From: Panaeolus papilionaceus
Lineage: Eukaryota; Basidiomycota; Agaricomycetes; Agaricales
Length of the DNA: 64,000 bases
Reading direction: 5' to 3'
Assembly (NCBI GenBank): GCA_015501605.1
Contig: JADNRZ010000019.1
Span: forward strand, 62,001 to 126,000
Part shown: one piece after another, positions 54,271-64,000 of the stretch
Layout of the letters: the number at the start of each line of letters is the position of its first letter
Numbering within the stretch: position 1 is the first letter of the stretch
Notes under the pieces: model-generated
The model's database searches: none
The model's input: the letters and a program-made list of their open reading frames with translations, nothing else
What the model was told of the DNA's origin: nothing
Position numbers and translations under genes: made by a program

Positions 54271-54279
54271 CGGCGAATC

Positions 54280-54391
54280 AATGCGGCTAGCTTACTACCT
54301 TTTGCGTAACCTTGAACTTCGACTACCATTACTACCAGAGATATCGACTCTCTATCACCCTATCAAAATTTGGGACTCTCAGGGGCCTCAA
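54280..54391 (+). pseudogene. Hypothetical exon with synonymous-only divergence (copy B)
   Basis: Same reading frame as 28334, starting MRLAYYLLRNLELRLPL, with six silent differences and no amino-acid change over the first 31 codons. It then has two changed residues and TAG at about 54391. An 8-bp deletion relative to the first copy (TATTATAA) shifts the rest. The first part may still be an exon if a donor lies before the stop, but I see no clear one. Confidence 0.4.
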
Positions 54392-54639
54392 TAGACAACA
54401 TCACTCAAGGAGTTATTCGCTACAAGGACACTAATCTGACCCATCCTGTTGATATGATTGCAACATTATCCAGGACGATAGCAGAAGCTTTCTCGATATA
54501 GAACCACAGAGAGCCATACATTGCATAATTCTAACTGTTTTGTCAAGGTTCTAACGAGGCCGGCACCATGTGCGAATGGTGTTACGATGGTGCTTGTTTC
54601 TAGATTTAGGGGTTTTACCCGAAGAGGAGCCGCTCCTTT

Positions 54640-55635
54640 CACTGTGAGTACTACTATTATTTGTTAAATTATCGCTTTAAACGTTTGACAATTATAATGG
54701 ACAACCGAATACCAGTCTGAATAAAGTTTCGTCGTTTTTAGAGTCGTCCAAGTCGTTATCCCCCCCTCTTTAAAGTTTGACGACGATGTGGCTGTGGCTG
54801 TGACAACATTTCCTCATTTGTGGACTGTCACATCAGTTTCCCTTCCTTCCTCCCCCCATCATCCTCGCCTTCCCAACCACCCCCTCCCGTTCATTCTAGG
54901 CACAATCCCTGTTAGATATTCTGATATCCCGTATTTTGTGTTTCTTCGTATTCTCGTTCTCTATGCCAGGCTTTTTAGCAGATGACGAGGTGGTTGAGTC
55001 CAGATCCTCCCCAATACATAGTCGTAAGTTCGGCATTTCATTGTTGAATTCAACCCTCTCTAACGTTTGGTGTGTTTAGATGTATTTATTAGACTGAAAT
55101 TCATAATATATCTCGTCTTTGTCTTGCTCTTGGTCATGTTGTCTTCGCATCGTCGTTGGTCGCAGTCGCCACTTGCCTTTGAAATGGGAGATCCTTCCTG
55201 TCTGAGATCTGTTGCATCTACCCTTGCGTCAATCACTTCCGCTGTCAACAATCGCCTCGCGATTACCCTCTTAATCCCATCTTTCTGTCTAGTTCTCTCT
55301 CTTTGTTCAATGAGTGCACCCCCGTTTCTTCGCTTCTCCACCTCATCTTCTCGCTCCTGTCTTTCCAGTACACACGTCGCCCTCTGCTCCCATTACCATT
55401 ACCCACTTCATCTCGACTTGTACTTTTCTCAATTGCTTCCCTTCACCTACATTTACCATCGCTCTTCTCTACATTTATTTGCAATTTTCACCCTTCTTCG
55501 CTCTTCATTTATCGTCCCTTGTTTCCTTTGTGCTTGCTCATACACAGGTCCTTTCTTTTCACAGCTCCCTCCATCCGTTCCTTCCTCTCTTATTTCTTGA
55601 CTCATTCTCGTTCTGCAACTCAGACTAACCGCCTA
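54640..55635 (+). repeat. R3 module, subtype B (copy 5)
   Basis: The donor AGTCGTAAGTTCGGC (about 55023) and acceptor GTGTTTAGATGTATTTATTAGAC (about 55080) mirror 29069-29128. The pyrimidine-rich arm again yields long overlapping frames (177, 163, 104 codons) in different phases. Confidence 0.5.
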
Positions 55636-56070
55636 TCCCCCAGTAATGTCTTCCAAGTCTCTGACAGTGCTGCCACGTCATCCTCACCAGCCACTCCGTT
55701 GCACAACGCCTCAGCCTCGCCATCCTCAGCAAGTACATCAACAGCGTCACCATCCACGTCGCCCGCCACCCCATGTGTATCAGACCTACCTTGATGGTCT
55801 TCCCCTCCTCACCGTCGGTCGCCTCACCCCTCATCACTAGCCCTTGCTCTACCCTTGAGGTCGTTCCTCGTGCACCGGACAAGCTCCACTCTACCTATTA
55901 TTTATCTCTGTATATACTTCTTGCTATCTACATTGGTGATTGCAGGCGTCATGGACAAGCAGTCCATGGGACCATACCATATCGTGCTTCGTGAGTTCTT
56001 ATGACTAGTTTTTCGCGTTCACGTCCACTGATCATCATTTCACTTGATCAGGTGTAATTATTATAGATTT
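55635..56070 (+). repeat. R4 module (copy 5), frame disrupted
   Basis: CCCCCAGTAATGTC, GCACAACGCCTCAGCCTCGCC and AGCAAGTACATCAACAGCG follow, with the same frame-shifting difference as 29700. A TAG is added in CATCACTAGCCC. The intron-like pair GTGAGTTCTTATG and TTGATCAGGTGTAATTATTATAG is kept (55991 to about 56051). Confidence 0.5.
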
Positions 56071-56740
56071 TAACGTGAATATCATCACAATTTTCTCGAA
56101 TTTCCGAAGTCGCTTGCTTCAATGTTTCCCGGCATGCTTCACACTTTGGATCTCAACCTTCGCTATGCGCCTAACAACAGGATCGCCCTCTTCATATCTC
56201 ATTTTCTACTTCCCATTTCATGCGAGCTTGTAGTTGCACTGCACCGGTCCTTACTCCTCATGCGGTCGACTGGACAACATGCGAGGAAGAGCCACTGAAC
56301 CAGTGAGTGCCTGTTTTTTTTCCACCATTTTACGTCCTCATTTCATCGTTACTCTCAGTATTGATTATGATTTGTGGATAGTTGAACATCTATCGTTCTC
56401 CGCAATTTGTTTACTGAGGTTGCGGAGCCGTCATCACCGCAGGGATGAGTGACGCGTTAGTTTGTGTTGTCATATCATTATATCAAATCATAACGGTAAG
56501 TTCATTTCACTGTGTAATTCACCATGTTTTAGACGTATTACCTCCTCTTCCCCAAATCCTGTCCTTTCTCATCGCTTCTTGGTATTTCACATCGCCGCCT
56601 GACCGTCTGCCACCCCTCTCTTCCCTTATGGCACGCTTTCTCCTCATCATCACTAGCACGGGCCATACCGTTCAAACTGAGCTTCATGAGATCGTCTTGC
56701 TTGGACGGACTTGTTGGGGATTCATGTATGTGCGTGTATG
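56070..56740 (+). repeat. R4-R2 spacer (copy 5)
   Basis: Near copy of 30140-30850 with small deletions (for example the GCCTTTATCGTTCTATGG part is lost near 56515). The donor-like CCAGTGAGTGCCTG is at 56302. Frames of 72 and 103 codons are not conserved. Confidence 0.45.
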
Positions 56741-57730
56741 CGGTGACGGAAAATGAAATGGCGCATATATCATATAGCTCATTTGTCGTCCAGGTGAGTT
56801 TTACACGTTCATTTTTCTTTGATCATACTGATGTAGTGCATGTTAGCCTGTTGCAGCGATATGCAAAAATCGTCTTCTAATATGTGCATCTGTGTCACTG
56901 CGTCCAATATCATTTGCTCTTTAAACGTGAGCTACACCCGCCTGAGTTGTCCCTGTTTTTTGTTAGAATTATGGATCGCGACTCTAGATCCTTCTAGCGT
57001 CGTTGTGGAATGATGATGCGGGGAGCGAATGCGTTCGGCGCATCCGCACGAGCTACGAATGGGCTGTGAAACATGATTCGCTTCATCGTGCAGTAGGGAT
57101 GTTGGTACATCCTGGAGTTTGGCTAAGCAGAGTGAAGCCTCATTCGCCAAGGATCATGGGTTAATTTTCTGTATTCTTCTTTCTTCGCTCTATTCTATTC
57201 TTTTTTCGCGCGGTATTCTGTACTCCTTGGTATATTCATCATCAACGTGTCCTGTTCTTAACCAGCTTTACTCCCTTTCTTTTCGATCTTACCCTTCTGT
57301 CCACGTGTTCTCATTCTGCCCTTGACCCCGTCTTTCCATTTACTTCCGTCTCTCATTCCACATCACATCGTCGTCTCCCAAATCATATTTCCTTCAAACC
57401 TTCTTCGCGTCTTCACTTGCGTTCTCGTCTCCCTGTCATGCCGGAATTCACATTTAAACGCATTCCTCACATATTCTGTTTACAACTCGTACGCGTATCT
57501 TTTTACCCTCATTTGCTTTGTCTTTTCGTTCACTTTTCTTATCCTCATTTTTTTTTGTCGCTCTCAGTTGCGTTGTGAATATGACCAATCGAAATTGGAT
57601 ATGTTCCGCAATTTACCTGCGTGGGTCGTCATAGTCGTCATCACAGTGGCTGCCTGAAGCGCTCCTTGCGTCTTCCTGTACTCCATGACATCTCACCACA
57701 AGATCACCTAAGCTGCGTATACGTAGGTCT
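56740..57730 (+). repeat. R2 module, first of a pair, with pyrimidine arm (copy 15)
   Basis: Near identical by eye to 20890-21860 over both the head (ATGCGGGGAGCGAATGCG) and the arm (GTTTACAACTCGTACG, TTTTTTTTGTCGCTCTCAG, GGTCGTCATAGTCGTCATCACAG). Not coding as far as I can see. Confidence 0.55.
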
Positions 57731-58440
57731 ATGGCGATGGAATGGGAAGGAGCGTAAATTGCACAGCTGATTGAGGTCAGGGTGAGCGTTACATTGCTAA
57801 ATTTCTTTAATCCTCCTGACGGCGTGTGCGGTCGACCGTCCCCAGTGATATTAAAACTCGCTCGTCCAACCTGTCCAGCGAACCCTTACATTCACGACCA
57901 ATTGCCTTCCGACATTATGCAAACCCACCGGTACCTGAGCTGTCCATCTGAGCTGCTAGAATCCTGGCTCGCCATTCCGATGGGAATCGTGGTGGTAACC
58001 CGGAAACGAAGGACAGTATGCGCGTGCAGCTCCCTTCAGCGTCGTCGTAGCAGAAAGTGAAGTGAATATCGTCGGTGTATCTGCGCGCGACGATCCAGAG
58101 AACCCTTGCGCTTCGCGTGATTCTGCTGTTAACCTTATCTTCAACTCTCAACCTTGCCCACAATGCAACACTCTCATCCAGAGAACCCTCCTTAACTCAA
58201 TCGGCGACAATCCTCGCAGCCTTCACAATTGCACCTCGTATTCCCACACTGGCCTTGTCATACTTTACATCCCAGCTCCGTCTCTGTTCAAGCTGGAGCC
58301 TGCGTTCGCGAAGGTTAGTATTAATGCTGGTGGGTCGGGATTTCCCTCTTTTCTTTTTCTTCGTCGCACTATTCTATTCTCTTGGAACCCCCCTCCGTTG
58401 ACTCTTCTCCGTTGCTAAACTGAACCGTCTTCACTCACAC
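57730..58440 (+). repeat. R2 module, second of a pair, AGPV frame open (copy 16)
   Basis: A 118-codon frame (58062-58418) parallels 32153-32509: GVSARDDPENP, LIFNSQPCPQCNTLIQRTL, LVILYIP and KLEPAFAKV. The donor-like word is changed to GGTGGGTCGGG (58328). Confidence 0.45.
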
Positions 58441-59240
58441 TCTTTTCGTAATCGCCACCTCCCTCAAACGCATCGCTTACCTATGCCTCTCTCCCGCAAC
58501 TACACCTCCTCGCGCGTTATTTCCCTTATAACCCATTCCCCCGTGTCCTTCGTTGTTTTATTGTCACCTTCTCATATCGCTCCCTCTATCACCGATGGCA
58601 CACGGGAGGAAAGGTCTTTGCGATGAGCATATGTATTGTGATTGAGACTGGTATGACTAATGATTTTGTTAGCGGGAATTAGGATGACGATTTTGGTGTG
58701 GCAGTTGGAAAGCGGGGTGAGGAACATTGTGGTTCACAATTGAGGATTGCAAAACTTGCTGGCGGTACGCAGTGGATATACACCCACCCACTCACTCGAA
58801 CAACTGACTTCTCTCGTGAGCGATGGCGATCAAATACATAAATTCGAATACATAATGTGGAATAGAATTAAAATAAAATGCGATCATGTAAATGTGTTTC
58901 ATTCCCAATTTAGGTTTGAGAATGCGGGTATCCCAAGGGTATAAGGTACTTATTCCGATGGTTTTTATCCTTCCGAAAATTAACTTCTGGCTTGCCTCCA
59001 TTTCACTTCACTTCATGCGTTTGTTTGAACGATGACATAGAACTTAGACTTTCGTATTCGGGGCGGCTGAAGGGATTTTAGCTTCGTGTTAGATATAATT
59101 TTTGAATCAAGGTGGCTTTGCATAAGGTGCATTTACAGAACGGCAGAGGAATGTCGGTTCGTTATCGGTGTAAGTGACCTTTAATTCGTGTGAGGATGAC
59201 CGAGCTAGTAAGACAGCGGGTAGATTTTGAATTTGAAAGT
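58440..59240 (+). repeat. R5 module (copy 4) with internal deletion
   Basis: The block follows 32560-33430 but about 135 bp is deleted between TTTGAGAATG (58923) and CGGGTATCCCAAGGG, removing the middle of the GHVNVFNS frame. It ends TTAATTCGTGTGAGGATGACCGAGC (59171). A minus-strand frame (59107-59352) is not supported by the other copies. Confidence 0.5.
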
Positions 59241-60300
59241 ATGGTCTGTCAAGTCCATCAATCACTTGGATATTTCCCTTCAGAGGCTCGAATAGTGTAG
59301 AGGGGTCCAGTTCAGTATCAGATGATATCGATTCAAGTAATGGCACTGGCACCTGAACCCTCCTTCTGGATTGGAGGGAACGTATTCATGCTATCGTATG
59401 TATATAAAGGGGTCACATCGAGGAATTGGCATCCCCCTTCTACAGGGTAACGACAATATGCAACGTCTACGCATACGGAATCAATGCAGACGCGTTTTCT
59501 CGCGACCTCAACCCGTCACTCAAAGAGCTATCTGATACAAGATAGACAAGCAGTTGAAACGACCTGCAACCCCAGATTTAATGGACGCCAAGCTGTCTGG
59601 GAATCTGATCATCTGTAAGGTTAAAGAGACATTAAGCAACCTGCGGATGCGTATTCGGTGGTTCACTTAAACAACTCTGTGCAGAGTTCCAACAGCAACA
59701 GCCCGTGTATGAATGATTTTCCGGCGAACCATCTGATGGTATTGTGGCGCGTATCCTGTTCGTTCTACTCATCACTGATATTCCAATCGTTAGTTCTAAA
59801 TGAGGCGGTATGAAACTCCTCCGAGTACTTGCGGAGTCACTTGAAGCTGATGGGATTAGCATGGGAACATTGCGACCACTCAGTGAATCAAGGATGCAAA
59901 TTGCCAGTTTGTCACGGTCCATCAACGATAGGGCACACTCAATATGACTCTCACCAATTTTGAGTTCACCATGGACTCAGCGGAGGCTCGTCTCGATCAT
60001 GGACCTGACTGCGGGTGGGTACATGATCACCAAGGGTCTAATGATCCAAGACAACCTGCTTGAGCCAATTTCGAACATACAGTAACAACCTTTCCCTATC
60101 AGATAAGACAGACAAATTTCAAACCCACATAGAAGAGTTGATACGTCCATTTTGGAGCTTGTTGACCGGGACGAGCAAGTTACGTTGCCGGGGATGTGTT
60201 GACCTCTAGATGATCTCTACGACATTGAGACAACTCCTCACCTTTACCAAGACTTCCACTCTATATTGCATTGCACCATCTCTTCAGACATGTTGCAGCC
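59240..60300 (+). pseudogene. X module: relic gene with TATA box (copy 2)
   Basis: The TATA word GTATATAAAGGGG is at 59403-59415. About 45-120 bp on, the frame VYAYGINADAFSRDL and SLKELSDTR ends at TAG. Later blocks read LLRVLAESLEADGISMGTL, RPLSESRMQIASLSRSI, LMIQDNLLEPISNI, DTSILELVDRDEQVTLPGMC, PLDDLYDIETTPHLYQDFH. They lie in different frames separated by stops, a clear picture of a decayed protein gene. The family is unrecognised. Confidence 0.45.
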
Positions 60301-61000
60301 TCTTAATAAACAAGTAGACACCATTTTGATTTCGTCCTCAGACTGACCTTCCTCTTTCGAGCCTGACGTCATGATGTGATGTGATGTGGCTGTGACAATA
60401 TCCCACACTTTGGGCTGACACGCTGTTTCCATCCTTTCCTTCCCCCATCATCCTCCCTGTCCCAACCACCATCCTCTGTTCATTGTGGGCCCAATTCCTG
60501 TCTCATAACCCGATATCCCGCTATGCTCCGTCTTCTAGTATCTACTTCCTTCGCCCAAGCCTTGCAAATAGATGGATGTAGTGGTTGAATTCAGCACATC
60601 CCTATACATACATAGTTGTGAGTTTCACCATTTCGTCGTTGAACTCACCCCCGTCTAACATTTGATCTGTTCAGCTGTAATTATTAGACTGGAAATTTAA
60701 TACATCATCTTCCCTCATTTCCTCGCATTTTGTGTTCGTTTTCGTGTCGTCGTTGCTCATCTTCAAGTGTTCATGTTGGCAGTGGTCTGAAAAAGGGATG
60801 GATATCTGGGGAGTACGTCCTTCCTGGCTGATGTACACAAGGAATGGACAAGTGGTACATCCTTCGTACTTGTTCCTCTGAATCACCCCCCATCGTTTCC
60901 CCATTCCGCTTGGTTATTGTTTGGTCCGCAATCCGTTTTTGTCATGTTTACCAACGAGATCCACGTCCTCACATATCTCTATCACCGACGCCAATTCTTT
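60300..61000 (+). repeat. R3 module, subtype A (copy 4)
   Basis: TTTTGATTTCGTCCTCAGACTGACC, donor AGTTGTGAGTTTCACC (60615), acceptor CTGTTCAGCTGTAATTATTAGAC (60674), then GGGATGGATATCTGGGGAGTACGTCC. No frame is conserved. Confidence 0.5.
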
Positions 61001-61830
61001 CAGCATATTTCACATACACCTACATTTACGCCGAACCACTCTCTGCCACTCCCAGCCTTGCACTGTCAACAATCATACAAACCTGGAAACGGCAGCCTCC
61101 GCACTGACCAAGCTGCCTTCTAAAGCCTCTCCCGTTCGCTTTCTGCGTCCCGAAAGTCCTATTATGCGTGTTGTATCTACAGTATTTTAACATTATCCAG
61201 AGTCTGTCTGGCTGTTGGGTTGTTCGTATCATGAATTGAATCGTCCTCTGGTTGGTTCGCATAGGCGACTCTTGGCTCTTCGCGGCGCGTTACACCCGCC
61301 CTTCATTCAGCTCTCATTGTATCTATGTTCACCATCGTCGCCAGTGCGTCCATCCTCACATTGGATACCCGCCACTGTCGCCTCTTAGATTACCAATTGC
61401 AATTCCGACTCTACTGATGCTCATGCACTAGTCTCTCCACTCCTTTCGCCCACTCCCTTAGCCTTGCTCTTAGCTCGCGGAATTCAGTTGTTCACTTGAC
61501 CCCCTACTCCTCTCTGCCCTCTCTGTCTTGAATCTCGTGCTGCGTCCGAGAATTTTCAGCGACGGCCTCAATTTATCTCCACGGCGACTACCGATATTCA
61601 TATCGATGCCTCCTTGCCACCTCATCAATCATCACCATCGCTTTCGTTGCCGGTGCGTCGATCATCACATGAAGAACTTGTTCCTACGGTCCGCTTGCTC
61701 ACCTATGCATTCAATCGTCGTTCCGGTCGCCTTTACGCCATAACTCACAATAACGCCATGCCTGCCTGGACTTGACCTCTGTCGTAAAATATCATTTTCT
61801 CCCAGGACCTCATCGCGATTTTAACTCCCT
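61000..61830 (+). repeat. GTPase 5' distal flank (copy 6)
   Basis: Very close to 13480-14280 from about 61260 (GGCGACTCTTGGCTCTTCGCGG) onward, including CGATATTCATATCGAT near 61590. Frames of 87, 89 and 71 codons overlap. The hydrophobic frame of copy 1 is interrupted. Confidence 0.45.
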
Positions 61831-62410
61831 TGCAGCGGAGCCATGGTTGAACGTCATCGACATGGATATTTAATGTTTCATATGTTCTTGATGGGTTGAC
61901 GTTAGCAGGCAATCGGAGAGGTGGTGTCCTGGAAGCGGCGGACGAGGGAAAGGGCCAGGATGACCCAGATGTTTGACTGTGGGAGCAAGCGGCGCTGAAT
62001 GTCCGATGATAGCGCCCTCGCTTTGGACACGGGTTTTTAATTTATACAGAGCATGTACGAGAAAGGGAGGGTGTAAAGTCGCCGAAGATCAGATCCGGGT
62101 CGACAACCCGAGTTGGACTGACATCCGCAAATTAGACATCTCCGGTGGTTTTCGATCAGTTGAGATAATCGATGGTAAGTTTAGAATAGATTAAATAAAA
62201 GACTGGAAGGTTCTGAGTTAGATTAGACAATCGCCTGGCATCATGGTCGGCTGACAGGTGAAATGCACGAGGTAGATATCTACATCCTGCAAATCGTGCC
62301 CAGGTACACGTTTTTCGTTTTGCTTCTTACCGTCATCTCGTCCACATCGACTTCTTGTCCGTGCCGGATATCTACCTAACTCTGCGTTTTTAACCCAGTA
62401 TTTTACTCCA
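61830..62410 (+). promoter_or_regulatory. Upstream region of GTPase copy 6
   Basis: Standard block with TTTTTAATTTATACAG and GAAAGGGAGGGTGTAAAG. The palindrome at 62096-62110 has compensated arms CGGGT/ACCCG. TTAAATAAAAGACTGG and the T/C-rich segment precede the ATG. Confidence 0.5.
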
Positions 62411-64000
62411 ATGGCCAGTACTTCGACAGTGGAATACAAACATATCAAGGTCACTGAGCCAGTCTCTGTTGTACCAGTCGGAGAAGGCCGCCCAGTGCGC
62501 GGTCGTTACACAGTGCTGTCAGTGAACAGATGCAGTCGTTATTTTATTATGCCTCTGACACTGTTCTGACTACAGAATCATGGGTCCAACAGGATCAGGA
62601 AAAAGCTCCGTGAGCATATGTTTAGCCCTTAATCCCGCATGCATACAAATAATACTATGATTTCGACCCGTCCATTTTTCGTTTTGCATAACTAGTTCAT
62701 AGAGGCACTTGGCCTCAAGGGCACCTCGAGAATATCCAGTAACAGTCTTGATGGCTGCACGCAAACCATATCTGCCTACTGTTTAAACAATGTCATATAC
62801 GGTTGGTCTACGATTTATCTTGTGGACTCACCTGGGTTCGCGGATAGCAAGATATCGGAGATGTCGATTGTCACCATGTTACAGAGGTGGATTGGTGATC
62901 ACAGGTGAGTCTTCTTCTGCTCACTGTTCTTGCTTATGGATTTTTTTCTTAATTTTCATTATCATTCACACCACTAATGAAATACATCCTTCATTAGTGT
63001 CTTTCATCGCATATTGTACTTCACACCAATCACATCTGTTCGATTACCAGGAAGTCAACGACAGGTTCTAAAAACATTCCAGGCACTCACTGGTGTCTAT
63101 GCAGCAACTGAGATAACAATAGTAACAACGATGTGGGACAATATATGGGGTGAGGGTCCAGCAGCACGTGCAGAGAAGACATATGAACAGCTTCAGGATA
63201 ATATATGGAAGGTTTCTTGCTTTCTTATCTGTTAGTCTGATCCAGTTCTGATCAATGCATTCATCTATCTACTTAGGATTTCATTGAAGCTGGAGCTCAA
63301 ATCACAAAGTTTTACAACACAGAGGAATCAGCACTGTCCATTCTAGATGATGCTGTTGGACGGGGAACTGGCAGAACTTTCTCCATAGAACGTCACCAAT
63401 ACACTGTCAAATCAAGTCCATTTGCGAACAACCTGCTCACTGACCTCCAAAATCGCATCCAGAACCTGCATTCCCATATACCGACCCTCGAGGAGGAGCT
63501 GGCTCATGCCGAAGTGCAAGATGATGCACTGCTCGTTGCAACACTTCGTCCAAGGATTGAAGAAGCCAAGAATGATCTAGCACGATTTTCAAAGGAGCTG
63601 CAGGAGTCCGGTCACCTTCCTCCCCCTCCCCCTCCCACCCCTGCTCTGCTGCCTGCTCCTGCTCCAGTTTCGGAAGCTACCGTTACTGCTCCTGAGGAGG
63701 ACATTACAAATAGTGTTCAGCAACCAACCCAGAGCCTTTCTGCGCAGTCATCCTCCACTGGCTTACCAATCATCACACAGGATAATGACAACTCAGCTCC
63801 TGTACCCAGACGGGTTTCGAACAACATCAATACTCAGTCTGTTTTCAATGATGACCAGGCCTTTGGTGTTGCTAGGACAGCCAGATTCTCGTCTCCTCCT
63901 CCTACAGAGATTGCAAGTTCGACTCGACCTGAGGTCCAAGAGAACCAAGCTGCACTGCAACAGCTCATTCCAGCTCAGCGCATTCCTGGGCGATTTATTT
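62411..64000 (+). CDS. P-loop GTPase family protein, copy 6 (type I), cut by window end
   Basis: Exons are 62411..62517, 62576..62609, 62696..62904, 62998..63211 and 63277 to beyond 64000; the frame is open to the last base. P-loop GPTGSGKSS, DSPG, TTMWD, the coiled coil and a long Pro/Ser/Thr linker are present. The window stops inside the conserved tail (PGRFI), about 20 codons before the expected end. The pre-G3 segment IYGWSTI differs from all other copies, and the residues before the third intron (GDHR) are also unique. No disrupting mutation is seen, so it is probably functional. Confidence 0.87.

Noticed and set aside
1..64000. tRNA or rRNA genes
   Set aside because: No cloverleaf with A and B box spacing and no rRNA-like conserved blocks were noticed by eye; a tRNA scan would be needed to exclude them formally.

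Overview
The window looks like fungal nuclear DNA, most likely from a basidiomycete (probably Agaricomycetes). The support is short spliceosomal introns (about 53-93 nt) with GTRAGY donors and CTRAY-like branch sites, a compact Ty1/copia retrotransposon, and a multigene family of P-loop GTPases with 'TMWD' in the G4 position. I see no prokaryotic operons, rRNA, tRNA or CRISPR. The species and the family names are inferences; no database was available.

Layout. The window is one higher-order tandem array. Six paralogous GTPase genes lie on the + strand about 10-14 kb apart: copy 1 at 4447-6085, copy 2 at 14864-16510, copy 3 at 24651-26604, copy 4 at 36563-38185, copy 5 at 51078-52545, and copy 6 at 62411 to beyond the window end. 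Each has five exons with conserved splice sites. Two subtypes exist. Type I (copies 1, 2, 4, 6) has a long Pro/Ser-rich linker, about 444-448 aa where complete. Type II (copies 3, 5) has a short linker, 387 aa. By sequence, copies 1, 2, 5 and the visible part of 6 are intact. Copy 3 has a 484-bp pogo-like MITE inside exon 1. Copy 4 carries two CGA-to-TGA nonsense codons.

Between the genes, and making up most of the DNA, the same divergent modules recur in similar order. R8 is the GTPase 3' flank. R2 is a module ending in a GTGAGT donor, with a translatable 'AGPV' relic. R3 is an intron-like module with donor GTGAGTT or GTAAGTT and acceptor AG before GTGTAATTATTA. R4 is a 'SLAILSKYINS' relic followed by the same kind of intron. 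R5 is a 'GHVNVFNS' module. X is a relic gene with a TATA box. The last element is the GTPase 5' flank. These look like decayed exons or non-coding transcripts rather than working genes, and the + strand is strongly pyrimidine-rich through much of them. Parts of the array are very recent copies (about 22.5-28.3 kb against 48.9-54.2 kb) and the mosaic of similarities implies unequal exchange or gene conversion.

Mobile DNA. A full-length copia element (40410-45106) has 226-bp LTRs differing at only two positions, an ATAAT target duplication, a copia-type initiator-Met-tRNA primer site, a polypurine tract and one polyprotein frame broken by a single TGA. The MITE at 24677-25160 is flanked by TA and its empty site is visible in copy 5.

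Most notable observations: (i) the clustered GTPase family with variability confined to short segments between invariant G motifs; (ii) a 10-bp hairpin joining branch-site region and 3' splice site in an intron that is exactly 93 nt in all copies; (iii) a MITE that removes the old start codon yet supplies a new in-frame one; (iv) an exactly spliced, intron-less tandem copy of a small two-exon unit beside its intron-containing parent (12517-12686); (v) an inverted segment at 45168-45335; (vi) a short reading frame whose first 31 codons differ between two copies only at six synonymous sites.
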